64,000 nt of DNA from Streptomyces sp. ISL-43. Lineage in GTDB: Bacteria > Actinomycetota > Actinomycetes > Streptomycetales > Streptomycetaceae. A program made the position numbers and the translations under genes. The stretch covers positions 62,001 to 126,000 of the forward strand of contig NZ_JAGGOT010000023.1 in NCBI RefSeq assembly GCF_018614195.1. The letters are read 5' to 3'. Shown one piece after another: positions 16,587 to 25,506 of this stretch. Within the stretch, counting starts at the first letter, position 1. Each line of letters starts with the position of its first letter. Under the pieces are notes generated by a model, which worked only from the letters and a program-made list of their open reading frames with translations, was not told the DNA's origin and did no database searches.

Positions 16587-18062
16587 ATGTCCGACAGTCA
16601 GCAGACCGATCCGGCCCCGGCTCCGGTCCCGGTGCCCCGCTGGTGGAGCCGTCCCGGGGAGCCCGCCGAGGCGCGCGAGGCACCCGTACCGTCCCCGCGG
16701 GCCGGATCGGACGCCGACCAGGACACCGGCCGGGAAGCCGCCCAGGACACCGACCAAGACGCGGCACCCGCCCCGGCTCCCGTGCCCCGGTGGTGGAGCC
16801 GGCCCGACGGGCCGGTCGAGCTGCGCGAGGCACCCGTACCGCCCCCGCGGGCGGCGTCGGGCGACGCGGATCCCGAGACAGGGCCGAAGTACGACCCCTG
16901 GACCGCCGGGCCGCTGCAGACGGTCGACCGGGGCAAGGCGGGGCCCCGCCGGATCCGGCTGCGCCGGAGCCTCGCCCTCGGCATCGGGGCCGCCCTCCTC
17001 GCCGGCGGCGTCGGCGGCTACCTCGGCGTCCTCGCCGAACGGCAGGCCAACACGCGCCTGGAGCTCCCGCAGGCGGCCTCCGCCGCCGACAGGGGCCGGG
17101 CACCCGACAGCGTCGCCGGAATCGCCGCCACCGCGCTGCCCGGCGTGGTGACCCTGCACGTCAAGGGCGCGCAGAGCAGTTCGACGGGCACCGGCTTCGT
17201 CCTCGACGGTCAGGGCCACATCCTCACCAACAACCACGTCGTCAACGGCGCCCAGAACATAACGGTCACCTTCAGCACCGGCGAGAGCGTCGCCGCCGAG
17301 CTGGTCGGCGGCGACACCGGCTACGATCTGGCCGTCGTCAAGGTCACCGGCGTGCGGGGCCTGCGCCCCCTCGCGCTCGGCAACTCCGAGAACGTCGAGG
17401 TCGGCGACCCGGTCGTGGCCATCGGCGCCCCCTTCGACCTCTCCAACACCGTCACCGCCGGCATCATCAGCGCCACCGGCCGCCCCATCACGGCCGGCGG
17501 CGACAAGGGCGACGGCAGCGACGTCAGCTATGTCGACGCGCTCCAGACCGACGCCCCCATCAACCCGGGCAACTCGGGCGGCCCGCTCCTCGACGCCAAG
17601 GCCCAGGTCATCGGCATCAACAGCGCCATCCGCGGCGGCGGGGACGACGGTGACGGCGGCGGCGAGGGTTCGGGGCAGCAGCGCGGCAGCATCGGCCTCG
17701 GGTTCGCCATCCCCGTCAACCAGGGCAAGCGCGTCGCCGAAGAGCTCATCCGCACCGGCCGCGCCACCCACCCCGTCATCGGCGTCACCCTCGACATGGA
17801 GTACTCCGGCGACGGGGCCCGCGTGGGGGACAAGGGCGAGGGCGGGAAGCCGGCCGTCACCGCCGGCGGGCCGGGTGCCCGTGCGGGGATCAAGCCGGGC
17901 GACGTGATCACCAAGGTCGACGGCGTACGCGTACACGGCGGCGACGAGCTCGTCATCAAGATCCGGGCCCACCGGCCGGGTGATCCACTCACCCTCACGG
18001 TGCTGCGCGAGGGCCGGGAGCGCACCCTGGAAGTGGTCCTCGGGTCGGCGAACGGATCGTGA
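16587..18062 (+). CDS. htrA: HtrA/DegP-type serine protease, membrane-anchored
   Basis: A 491-residue protein. The cytoplasmic N-terminus (about 130 residues) contains two near-identical PVPRWWSRP...REAPVP blocks. One membrane helix (about 131-152, LALGIGAALLAGGVGGYLGV) leads to a trypsin-like domain with the catalytic triad in LTNNHVV (His), GYDLAVVKV (Asp) and NPGNSGGPLL (Ser), followed by a PDZ domain with AGIKPGDVITKVDGV. It degrades misfolded envelope proteins. The ATG at 16587 has CGGGGA upstream. The position after sigE and rseA and before tatB is conserved. Confidence 0.93.
   Translation: MSDSQQTDPAPAPVPVPRWWSRPGEPAEAREAPVPSPRAGSDADQDTGREAAQDTDQDAAPAPAPVPRWWSRPDGPVELREAPVPPPRAASGDADPETGPKYDPWTAGPLQTVDRGKAGPRRIRLRRSLALGIGAALLAGGVGGYLGVLAERQANTRLELPQAASAADRGRAPDSVAGIAATALPGVVTLHVKGAQSSSTGTGFVLDGQGHILTNNHVVNGAQNITVTFSTGESVAAELVGGDTGYDLAVVKVTGVRGLRPLALGNSENVEVGDPVVAIGAPFDLSNTVTAGIISATGRPITAGGDKGDGSDVSYVDALQTDAPINPGNSGGPLLDAKAQVIGINSAIRGGGDDGDGGGEGSGQQRGSIGLGFAIPVNQGKRVAEELIRTGRATHPVIGVTLDMEYSGDGARVGDKGEGGKPAVTAGGPGARAGIKPGDVITKVDGVRVHGGDELVIKIRAHRPGDPLTLTVLREGRERTLEVVLGSANGS
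16626..16856 (+). repeat. Duplicated WW-containing block in the HtrA cytoplasmic tail
   Basis: Two in-frame copies (about 16626-16704 and 16778-16856) each encode PVPRWWSRP, a short spacer and REAPVP. They are cytoplasmic by topology and are not part of the protease fold. Confidence 0.75.
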
Positions 18063-18178
18063 CGGGAGAGTGAAAGCAGGGCCGGTCCGGCAATCGGCCG
18101 GTCCTGGTGTATTGGCCTGCGGACCCGGCCGGGTACCGTGGGTCCGGCCGGACGTGAAGAGAGCCGAGGAGCGGCAAG

Positions 18179-18628
18179 GTGTTCAACGACATAGGCGCAC
18201 TCGAGCTGGTCACGATCGTGGTGCTCGCCATTCTCATCTTCGGCCCGGACAAGCTGCCCAAGGTCATCCAGGACGTCACGGGCGTCATCCGGAAGATCCG
18301 CGCGTTCTCGGACAGCGCGAAGCAGGACATCCGCTCCGAACTCGGCCCGGAGTTCAAGGACTTCGAGTTCGAGGATCTGAACCCGAAGAACTTCATCCGC
18401 AAGCAGCTGACGGAGAACGAGGACCTCAAGGAGATCCGGGGCAGCTTCGATCTCCGCAAGGAGCTCAACGACGTCACCGACGCGGTGAACGGCAAGGAGG
18501 CCGACCCGGCCCCGGCCGCCGCCGGCGGCTCCGCCGCGCCCGCGCCGGGCGCCGGACCCGACATGGTGAAGAAGTCCGCCACCCCGGCGCAGGACCAGCG
18601 CGCGCCCTTCGACGCCGACGCCACCTGA
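18179..18628 (+). CDS. tatB: Sec-independent protein translocase subunit TatB
   Basis: A 149-residue protein with the TatA/B pattern: a short N-terminal membrane helix (ALELVTIVVLAILIFGP, with the conserved Glu), then an amphipathic helix (DKLPKVIQDVTGVIRKIR). A long charged region and an Ala/Pro-rich tail, typical of TatB rather than TatA, follow. It forms the substrate-binding site with TatC for folded proteins carrying twin-arginine signals. GTG start with GAGGAGCGG upstream. It follows htrA, as in M. tuberculosis. Confidence 0.93.
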   Translation: MFNDIGALELVTIVVLAILIFGPDKLPKVIQDVTGVIRKIRAFSDSAKQDIRSELGPEFKDFEFEDLNPKNFIRKQLTENEDLKEIRGSFDLRKELNDVTDAVNGKEADPAPAAAGGSAAPAPGAGPDMVKKSATPAQDQRAPFDADAT

Positions 18629-18787
18629 CGCCACCCGATACCACTCGCGCGCCTGCCTGCCCGGCGATCCGGGGTCCGATGGCTATCCTCCATGAGTCCG
18701 GACCCAGGACGCCCGAGCGAGGGGGTCCCCCCCAGCGACGCGAGGGGGAGGGCCGTTCCGGACCCCACGGAACGAGAGGCCGCTCAA

Positions 18788-19501
18788 ATGGAGACGACGC
18801 GCAGTAGCCGGGTAGGCGCGCAGCCCGCCGAGGCATCCGCACCCCCGCAGACCGACCCGCAGGAGCATCCACAGCCCCAGGACGCGGCCGCCGCGCCGGT
18901 CCCGGCGGCCCGCCGGGCCGCGGAGGGCTACCTGCGGGCCGACTTCCCCTGGTACGGCCTGGACGGCGCCTTCACCGGCCCGCGCTGGCTCATGCAGGTC
19001 GGCACCGGCGCCGACGGCAGCGTGGAGCACGGCTCCACCGGCCACGGAGACGAACCCTCCGCCCGGGGCGAGATCGCCACCGGCGAGAAGGAGCGCTTCG
19101 CGGTGGTCGTCACCGTCGCGAGCAACCCCCTGCGCCGCAGCGGCGACGGCACCGGCGTCCTGGAGGCCACCTCGGTCTCCTCGGCGGCCTGGCTGGCCGG
19201 CTCGGGACTGCTGGCCTACAGCTGGCCCGGGCAGATGGACCACAGCCTGCGCGACGACTGGCTCGACCAGCAGACCGAGGCGGCGTGGGAACTGGCGGAC
19301 GCGCTCGACGGCGAGGACTGGTCGACGCTGTCCCTGCCGGTGGATGGGGAGCCGACGCCGTTTCACTACCGTGAGTCGGAGTTCGGGTGGGTGCTCGCGG
19401 GTTCCACCGGGAGCGGAGTCCACCTGGGTGCGTACGGGCGGGGGATGAGCGCGTACGGGCTCGGGTTCTCGGTCATCGGGGACCTGGCGGCGTACGAGTG
19501 A
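18788..19501 (+). CDS. Streptomyces conserved hypothetical protein
   Basis: A 237-residue soluble protein of unknown function. The first ~45 residues are Ala/Pro/Gln-rich and disordered; the rest looks like a compact alpha/beta domain (YLRADFPWYGLDGAFTGPRW, WSTLSLPVDGEPTPFHYRES, WVLAGSTGSGVHLGAYGRG). There is no signal peptide or membrane helix. The ATG at 18788 has a GAGAGG upstream. It sits between tatB and the convergent mrp gene, which does not explain its role. Confidence 0.68.
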   Translation: METTRSSRVGAQPAEASAPPQTDPQEHPQPQDAAAAPVPAARRAAEGYLRADFPWYGLDGAFTGPRWLMQVGTGADGSVEHGSTGHGDEPSARGEIATGEKERFAVVVTVASNPLRRSGDGTGVLEATSVSSAAWLAGSGLLAYSWPGQMDHSLRDDWLDQQTEAAWELADALDGEDWSTLSLPVDGEPTPFHYRESEFGWVLAGSTGSGVHLGAYGRGMSAYGLGFSVIGDLAAYE

Positions 19502-19513
19502 CCCGGTAAGGGA

Positions 19514-19541
19514 AAGGGCACCGCCTGGCGGCGGTGCCCTT
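19514..19541 (+). terminator. Bidirectional terminator between convergent genes
   Basis: AAGGGCACCGC and GCGGTGCCCTT form an 11-bp perfect stem between the hypothetical protein and mrp. Confidence 0.78.
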
Positions 19542-19569
19542 CGTGGTGCCGTTCGCGCTGCGCTGAGCG

Positions 19570-20739
19570 TCAGAACTTGTTGCGCGGGGTGATTCCCAGG
19601 GACATGCCCGCCAGGCCGCGGGCGCGGCCGCCCAGCTTGCCGGCGATCGCGCGCAGTGCCGCGCCCGCGGGGGAGTCGGGGTCGGACAGGACGACCGGCT
19701 TGCCCTCGTCGCCGCCCTCGCGCAGGCGGACGTCGATCGGGATCGAGCCGAGCACCGGCACCGTCGCGCCGACCGTCTTGGTCAGGCCGTCGGCGACCTT
19801 CTGGCCACCGCCCGAGCCGAACACGTCGACCATCTCGTCGCAGTGCGGGCACGGCAGCCCGGACATGTTCTCGACGACGCCGACGATCTTCTGGTGCGTC
19901 TGCACGGCGATCGAGCCGGCCCGCTCCGCGACCTCGGCCGCCGCCTGCTGCGGGGTGGTCACGATGAGGATCTCGGCGTTGGGCACCAGCTGGGCCACGG
20001 AGATCGCGATGTCGCCGGTACCCGGCGGCAGGTCGAGCAGGAGCACGTCCAGGTCGCCCCAGAACACGTCGGCCAGGAACTGCTGGAGTGCTCGGTGGAG
20101 CATCGGACCGCGCCACACCACCGGCGCGTTGCCCGGGGTGAACATGCCGATGGAGATGACCCTCACGCCGTGCGCCGACGGCGGCATGATCATGTTCTCG
20201 ACCTGGGTGGGGCGGCCCTCCACGCCGAGCATGCGCGGCACGCTGTGGCCGTAGATGTCGGCGTCGACGACGCCGACCTTGAGGCCGTCGGCCGCCATCG
20301 CCGCGGCCAGGTTGACGGTGACCGAGGACTTGCCGACGCCTCCCTTGCCGGAGGCGACCGCGTAGACGCGGGTCAGCGAGCCGGGCTGGGCGAAGGGGAC
20401 CTCGCGCTCGGCGGTGCCGCCGCGCAGGGTCGTCGCGAGCTCCTTGCGCTGCTCGTCGCTCATCACGTCCAGCGTGACGGCGACCGAGGTGACGCCGGGG
20501 ACGCGCTGCACGGCCTCGGTGACGAGGTTGGTGATGGTCTCGCGCATGGGACAGCCCGACACGGTCAGGTACACGGTGACGGCGATCGCGCCGTCATCGC
20601 CGATGTCCACCGATTTGACCATGCCCAGCTCGGTGATCGGCCGGTGGATCTCGGGGTCGTTCACCGTCGCCAGCGCGTCCAGGATCGCGTCCTGCTCGGG
20701 TACGGCAGCGGCGGAGGCGGAGCTTGTGTCGGTAGCCAT
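19570..20739 (-). CDS. mrp: Mrp/NBP35-type iron-sulfur cluster carrier ATPase
   Basis: A 389-residue P-loop protein with an N-terminal MIP18/DUF59 domain (about 15-95, containing SGCPMRETI with the conserved Cys). An Mrp ATPase domain starts near residue 130 (ASGKGGVGKSSVTVNLA, deviant Walker A) and contains DLPPGTGD. The PCPHCDE CxxC motif binds a bridging [4Fe-4S] cluster at the dimer interface. Members carry clusters to apo-proteins in the cytoplasm. It is convergent with the preceding gene and corresponds to Rv1229c. Confidence 0.93.
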   Translation of the reverse strand: MATDTSSASAAAVPEQDAILDALATVNDPEIHRPITELGMVKSVDIGDDGAIAVTVYLTVSGCPMRETITNLVTEAVQRVPGVTSVAVTLDVMSDEQRKELATTLRGGTAEREVPFAQPGSLTRVYAVASGKGGVGKSSVTVNLAAAMAADGLKVGVVDADIYGHSVPRMLGVEGRPTQVENMIMPPSAHGVRVISIGMFTPGNAPVVWRGPMLHRALQQFLADVFWGDLDVLLLDLPPGTGDIAISVAQLVPNAEILIVTTPQQAAAEVAERAGSIAVQTHQKIVGVVENMSGLPCPHCDEMVDVFGSGGGQKVADGLTKTVGATVPVLGSIPIDVRLREGGDEGKPVVLSDPDSPAGAALRAIAGKLGGRARGLAGMSLGITPRNKF

Positions 20740-20781
20740 GCCCCGATGGTACGGCGCGGTAGCGGGCCTCGGGAAAGGCCG

Positions 20782-21480
20782 TCAGCGGTCGCCTTCGTCA
20801 CTCTCTGCGGGGAATAGCCGCCGCTCGTCCATCTCTTTGATCAGGTCCTGGAACTCGGAGCGGATCCAGTCGCGCGTGGCGACCTCGCCCAGGCCCATCC
20901 TCAGGGCCGCGATCTCCCGCGTCAGGTACTCGGTGTCGGCCAGGGAGCGCTCGTTCTGCTTGCGGTCCTGCTCCAGGTTGACCCGGTCCCGGTCGTCCTG
21001 CCGGTTCTGCGCGAGCAGGATCAGCGGAGCCGCGTAGGAGGCCTGGAGCGACAGCATCAGCGTCAGGAAGATGAAGGGGTACTGGTCGAAGCGCAGGTGC
21101 TCCGGCGCGAAGATGTTCCACAGCACCCAGACGATGATGACGACGGTCATCCAGACGATGAACCGGCCCGTGCCGAGGAACCGCGCCACCCGCTCCGACA
21201 GCCGCCCGAAGGCCTCCGGGTCGTACTCGGGCAGCAGCCGCCGGCGTGCCGCGCGCGGCAGGTCCAGCCGCGCGCGCGAGCGCGTCAGGGCGCTCGCCCC
21301 GGTGGACTGGCCGGCCTTCGCCCGCTCGCCGCGCTCGAAAGAGGAACGTTCCGCCCGCTCCGCGGCCGCCTCCGACAGCCCGAACTCGCGGGCCTGGGTC
21401 CGCGCCTGTTCGCGCCGCTCCCGGATCTGCGCCCGGCGCCGCTCGCGTGCCTGCTCGCCGCGCCCCCGTTCAGTGGCCAC
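20782..21480 (-). CDS. DUF1003 domain-containing membrane protein
   Basis: A 232-residue protein: a highly charged N-terminal coiled region (about 1-95), two membrane helices joined by a short loop (FIVWMTVVIIVWVLWNIFAP, then FIFLTLMLSLQASYAAPLIL) and a charged C-terminal coiled coil (RQDDRDRVNLEQDRKQNERS). This is the DUF1003 layout. The GTG start lies inside the last codons of the MgtE-N/CBS gene (11-bp overlap), so the two are an operon. A link with divalent metal handling is likely from context but unproven. Confidence 0.87.
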   Translation of the reverse strand: MATERGRGEQARERRRAQIRERREQARTQAREFGLSEAAAERAERSSFERGERAKAGQSTGASALTRSRARLDLPRAARRRLLPEYDPEAFGRLSERVARFLGTGRFIVWMTVVIIVWVLWNIFAPEHLRFDQYPFIFLTLMLSLQASYAAPLILLAQNRQDDRDRVNLEQDRKQNERSLADTEYLTREIAALRMGLGEVATRDWIRSEFQDLIKEMDERRLFPAESDEGDR

Positions 21481-22777
21481 GTACGGCCCCTTCCGCGCGC
21501 TCGGAGTCCTCGGAACCCTCGGGGCCCTCGGAGTGGAAGTCCGTCTCCCGCCAGTCGTCCGGCAGCAGGTGGTCCAGTACGTCGTCGACGGTCACCGCAC
21601 CCAGCAGCGAGCCGCTCTCGTCGACGACGGGCACCGCGACCATGTTGTACGCGGCCAGGTAGCTGGTCACCACCGGCAGCGAGGCGTCCGGGCGCAGCGG
21701 CGGCAGGCCGGTGTCCACGATCGAGCTGACCAGTGTGAACGGCGGGTCGCGCAGCAGCCGCTGGAAGTGCACCGTGCCCAGGTACTTGCCCGTGGGCGTC
21801 TCGTCCGGCGGCCGGCACACGTACACCTGCGCCGCCAGCGCCGGCGACAGGTCCGCCTGCCGTACGCGGGCCAGCGCGTCGGCGACCGTCGCGTCGGGCC
21901 GCAGCACGATCGGCTCCGTCGTCATCAGACCGCCCGCGGTGTTCTCCTCGTACGACATCAGGCGCCGCACGTCGGCCGCGTCGTTCGGCTGCATCAGCGT
22001 CAGCAGCCGCTCCTTGTCTACCTCGGGCAGCTCGGACAGCAGGTCGGCCGCGTCGTCCGGGTCCATCGCCTCCAGGACGTCGGCCGCACGCTCCTCCTTC
22101 AGCTTCCCGAGGATCTCCACCTGCTCGTCCTCGGGCAGCTCCTCCATGACGTCCGCGAGCCGGTCGTCGTCGAGGGCGCTGGCCACCTCGGCGCGCCGCT
22201 TCGGCGTCAGGTGGTGCAGCACGTTCGCGACGTCGGCCGGGCGCATCTGCTCGAAGGTGGCGACCAGGTTCTCGGCGCCCTGCCCGTGCTCCTCCAGCGA
22301 GAAGCCCGTGACCGCCGACCACTCCACCGTCAGGGTCTCGCCGCGGCGGCGCAGCGCGCCCGCCTTGCCCTTGCGCACGAAGATCCGGTCGATCTCCCAG
22401 TCCCGGCGGGCCGGCAGCTGCTGGATGGCCACGTCCAGGACGGTGACCTCCTCGTCGTCGGCGACCAGGCGCACCCGCCGGTCGAGCAGTTCGCCGAGGA
22501 TCAGCCGCTCGGTGGGGCGCTGTTCGAAGCGCCGCATGTTGACCACGCCCGTGGTGATGACCTGGCCGGACTCGACGCCCGTCACCCGGGTCATGGGCAG
22601 GAAGATCCGGCGCCGGCTGACGACCTCGACCACCAGGCCGAGCAGCCGCGGCGGCCGGCCGCCCACGCGGAGCATCGCGACGAGGTCGCGCACGCGGCCC
22701 ACCTGGTCGCCGTTGGGATCGAAGACGGGCACACCCGACAGATGCGAGACGAAGATCCGTGGGGCGCCTGCCGCCAT
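21470..22777 (-). CDS. PRC-barrel, MgtE-N and CBS domain protein without transport domain
   Basis: A 435-residue soluble protein. Residues 1-130 contain one or two PRC-barrel-like modules (FDPNGDQVGRVRDLVAM). About 180-275 is an MgtE intracellular N domain (MRPADVANVLHHLTPKRRAE and DPDDAADLLSELPE), and about 285-410 is a CBS pair (MSYEENTAGGLMTTEPIVLR). The MgtE membrane domain is missing, so it is more likely a Mg/nucleotide-sensing regulator than a transporter. It forms an operon with the DUF1003 gene, and a CorA-type transporter lies 1.6 kb away, as around Rv1232c-Rv1239c. Confidence 0.87.
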   Translation of the reverse strand: MAAGAPRIFVSHLSGVPVFDPNGDQVGRVRDLVAMLRVGGRPPRLLGLVVEVVSRRRIFLPMTRVTGVESGQVITTGVVNMRRFEQRPTERLILGELLDRRVRLVADDEEVTVLDVAIQQLPARRDWEIDRIFVRKGKAGALRRRGETLTVEWSAVTGFSLEEHGQGAENLVATFEQMRPADVANVLHHLTPKRRAEVASALDDDRLADVMEELPEDEQVEILGKLKEERAADVLEAMDPDDAADLLSELPEVDKERLLTLMQPNDAADVRRLMSYEENTAGGLMTTEPIVLRPDATVADALARVRQADLSPALAAQVYVCRPPDETPTGKYLGTVHFQRLLRDPPFTLVSSIVDTGLPPLRPDASLPVVTSYLAAYNMVAVPVVDESGSLLGAVTVDDVLDHLLPDDWRETDFHSEGPEGSEDSERAEGAVRGH

Positions 22778-22979
22778 CCGAGCGCCTCCTACGAGCGTGC
22801 GTCATCCGTCGATCACCGGTACTGCCGTCCCTCAGGTTAGCCCGTGCCGCGCACAACCTCCTGGTGGGGCCGTCCGCACGGGCGTCCCCACGGCCCCCGC
22901 GCGGGGGCCGCGCGGGGGCCCGCGAACGGGCGGGTACGCTGCCAGCTGCTCGCAGACGACCGACGAGAGGCACCTGCCC

Positions 22980-23771
22980 GTGACCGCCTATTCCCCCGCC
23001 GTACGGCTGCGCCGGGCCGCCTTCGTCGGTGCCCTGTGCGCGGGCCTGGCCGTCGCCGCCACGGGGTGCGGGGCGGACCCCGACGAGGGCACGAACGGGG
23101 TCGGCAAGCTGCCCGCCGACCAGATCGAGGGCAAGTCCCAGGCGGCCGTCACCGGGGCGAAGTCGGTCCACCTGTCCGGCACCCTCGTCAGTGGCGGCAA
23201 GTCCTTCACCCTCGACATGCGGCTCGGCGCCGACGGCGGATCCGGCGAGGTGAAGGCGCCGGACGACACCACCTTCCAGCTTCTGCGGGTGGGCGAGCAG
23301 CTCTACCTCAAGGCGGGCGCCGCCTTCTGGGGCCAGTCCGAGGCGGCCGGCAAGCTCGGCGACAAATTCGTCAAGGTGCCCGAGGGCGACCCCTCGTACA
23401 AGCAGTTCCGCGGCTTCACTGACATGCAGGTCCTGCTGGACGGGCTGCTCGGGCTCGACGGGACGCTCGCCAAGGGCGACTACACCAAGGTCGGGCACAC
23501 CCGGGCCGTCCAGGTCACCGCGGACGAGGGCAAGGGCGGCAAGCTCTCGGTCTCCCTGGAGGGCACGCCCTACCCGCTGCTCATGGAACGCGCGGGCGGC
23601 GCCGGCCGGGTCGTCCTCGCCGAGTGGGGCAAGCCGGTCGAGCTCACCGCGCCCACGCAGGATCAGACTGTGGACTACGGGTCCCAGCTGCCGACGACCA
23701 AGGAGCAGGGGGCCGATTCCACCCAGCCCGCGCCCAAGGGCTCCGGCCAGGGCACGGCCCCGAAGCGCTGA
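22980..23771 (+). CDS. LppX/LprAFG-like secreted lipoprotein
   Basis: A 263-residue lipoprotein. The signal peptide ends in a lipobox (GLAVAATGCGA, Cys about residue 27). The mature protein has the segment pattern of the LolA-like LppX_LprAFG fold (SVHLSGTLVSGGKSFTLDMR, LRVGEQLYLKAGAAFWG, DYTKVGHTRAVQVTADEG). These proteins bind lipids or glycolipids at the outer face of the membrane. The GTG at 22980 has GAGAGG upstream. A hydrophilic Thr/Gln/Pro-rich tail follows the domain. It is divergent from the MgtE-N gene. Confidence 0.82.
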   Translation: MTAYSPAVRLRRAAFVGALCAGLAVAATGCGADPDEGTNGVGKLPADQIEGKSQAAVTGAKSVHLSGTLVSGGKSFTLDMRLGADGGSGEVKAPDDTTFQLLRVGEQLYLKAGAAFWGQSEAAGKLGDKFVKVPEGDPSYKQFRGFTDMQVLLDGLLGLDGTLAKGDYTKVGHTRAVQVTADEGKGGKLSVSLEGTPYPLLMERAGGAGRVVLAEWGKPVELTAPTQDQTVDYGSQLPTTKEQGADSTQPAPKGSGQGTAPKR

Positions 23772-23822
23772 CCCCGGGCCGGGCGGCGAACCCGGCGGGG
23801 CCGGCGGACCCGGCCGGCAGGA

Positions 23823-23849
23823 CCTAGGCCCTGTCGTCGACAGGGCCTA
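23823..23849. terminator. Bidirectional terminator overlapping a stop codon
   Basis: CTAGGCCCTGTC, a 3-base GTC loop and GACAGGGCCTAG form a perfect 12-bp stem between convergent genes; its right arm includes the stop codon of the minus-strand gene. Confidence 0.8.
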
Positions 23850-24359
23850 GCGGGCCGCCTTCTTCCGCTTGAACAGCAGCTTCGGCAGCCCGGCCGGCAT
23901 GGGCCGGCGGGTCGTCGCGGGAGAGCCCAGCGGAGCGGCGGCCAGCGAGTCCTCGGGCAGTCCGTCCCGCACGGACAGCGGCTCCAGGCGCAGCAGCCGG
24001 CACTCCCGCGCCCACCGCTCGGTCATCCGCTCCGAGTCGGGCGCGTTGAGCCGCTTGCCCTTGAGCTCGGCCACGGCGGCCTGCCACGGCTCGCTCTCGG
24101 GCACGAGCTCGCGTACGGTCGCCGTCCACGCGACCAGCCGGCCGCCCTTGTCCTTGCTGCGCACGGTCACCTCGGCGGCCGCCCCGTCCGCGAGCCCCGG
24201 GAACGGCTGTTCCCCGGGACCGTCGCCGAGCACGTGCGCCGCGCCGTCCACCCAGGCGTGCCACAGGCCCCGGTCGGCCCCGGTGCCGCGGACCCAGATG
24301 AGACCGGACTTCTTGGTGGCCTCCTCGACGAGGGCCAGATCGAGCGCGCTGAGAGTCAT
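23847..24359 (-). CDS. Conserved hypothetical, possible PNPOx-like split-barrel protein
   Basis: A 170-residue soluble protein. The arrangement GLIWVRGTGADRGLWHAWVD, a beta-rich core and RWARECRLLRLEPLSV resembles short flavin-binding split barrels of the pyridoxamine-phosphate oxidase superfamily, but no diagnostic residues stand out. The basic C-terminus is KLLFKRKKAAR. The ATG at 24359 follows a GTG two codons earlier that could also serve. It ends inside the terminator shared with the lipoprotein gene and follows corA on the same strand. Confidence 0.66.
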   Translation of the reverse strand: MTLSALDLALVEEATKKSGLIWVRGTGADRGLWHAWVDGAAHVLGDGPGEQPFPGLADGAAAEVTVRSKDKGGRLVAWTATVRELVPESEPWQAAVAELKGKRLNAPDSERMTERWARECRLLRLEPLSVRDGLPEDSLAAAPLGSPATTRRPMPAGLPKLLFKRKKAAR

Positions 24360-24390
24360 GCGCACAGGGTAGCCAGCGGCGCGTGCGCCG

Positions 24391-25506
24391 CTACAGCCAG
24401 CCGTGGCGGCGCAGTGCGCGGTGGATGGTGAAACAGCTCCCGGCGATGGCGGCCATCACCATCGGATAGCCGTAGCGCCAGTGCAGTTCCGGCATGTTCT
24501 CGAAGTTCATCCCGTACACGCCGCAGATCATCGTCGGCACGGCGATGATCGCCGCCCAGGAGGTGATCTTGCGCATGTCCTCGTTCTGGGCGACGGTCGC
24601 CTGCGCCAGATTGGCCTGGAGGATGGAGTTCAGCAGCTCGTCGAAGCCGACGACCTGCTCGTGGACGCGCGCCAGGTGGTCGGCGACGTCGCGGAAGTAC
24701 TTCTGGATGTCCGGGTCCACCAGCCGCATCGGCCGCTCGCTGAGCAGCTCCATGGGCCGCAGCAGCGGGGAGACGGCCCGCTTGAACTCCAGGACCTCGC
24801 GCTTGAGCTGGTAGATGCGGCCCGCGTCGCCGCCGCGCGCACTGCCTTTGGCGGGGGCGGCGAAGACGTCGCTCTCGACCTCGTCGATGTCGTCCTGGAC
24901 GGCCGAGGCGACGGCGATGTAGCCGTCGACGACGTGGTCGGCGAGGGAGTGCAGAACGGCGGACGGGCCTTTGGCCAGGAGCGCCGGGTCGTCCTGGAGC
25001 CGGTGGCGCAGTCCCCTGAGGGAGCCCTGGCCGCCGTGCCGGACGGTGATGACGAAGTCGGGGCCGGTGAAGCACATCACCTCGCCGGTCTCCACCACCT
25101 CGCTGGTGGCGGTGAGTTCGGCGTGCTCGACGTAGTGGATCGTCTTGAAGACGGTGAAGAGGGTGTCGTCGTAGCGCTCCAGTTTCGGCCGCTGGTGCGC
25201 GTGCACCGCGTCCTCCACGGCGAGCGGGTGCAGGCCGAACACGGCGGCGATCCCCGCGAACTCGCCCTCGGTCGGCTCGTGCAGGCCGATCCACGCGAAA
25301 CCGCCGTCCTCGCGGACCTGGCGCATCGCCTCACGGGGCGTCAGGCAGGTGCGGCCCAGGGCACGCCGGCCGTCGCGGTAGACCGCGCAGTCGACCACCG
25401 CGCTGTTGGCGGACGGGTCGCGGGTGGTGTCGTAGCCGGGCTGGACGGGGGTGGACCTGCGCAGCGCCGGACGGACGGCGGCACGGAGGTAGGGCAGCAT
25501 CGACAT
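24391..25506 (-). CDS. corA: CorA-like magnesium/cobalt transporter
   Basis: A 371-residue CorA family channel. A large cytoplasmic N-domain (to about residue 305, with the long stalk helix around RIYQLKREVLEFKRAVSPLL) is followed by two membrane helices near the C-terminus, with the signature YGMNFENMPEL between them. The Gly-Met-Asn motif forms the pore entrance. The ATG at 25506 has GGAG upstream. A 393-bp leader with hairpins precedes it. Rv1239c (corA) occupies the same position in M. tuberculosis. Confidence 0.92.
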   Translation of the reverse strand: MSMLPYLRAAVRPALRRSTPVQPGYDTTRDPSANSAVVDCAVYRDGRRALGRTCLTPREAMRQVREDGGFAWIGLHEPTEGEFAGIAAVFGLHPLAVEDAVHAHQRPKLERYDDTLFTVFKTIHYVEHAELTATSEVVETGEVMCFTGPDFVITVRHGGQGSLRGLRHRLQDDPALLAKGPSAVLHSLADHVVDGYIAVASAVQDDIDEVESDVFAAPAKGSARGGDAGRIYQLKREVLEFKRAVSPLLRPMELLSERPMRLVDPDIQKYFRDVADHLARVHEQVVGFDELLNSILQANLAQATVAQNEDMRKITSWAAIIAVPTMICGVYGMNFENMPELHWRYGYPMVMAAIAGSCFTIHRALRRHGWL

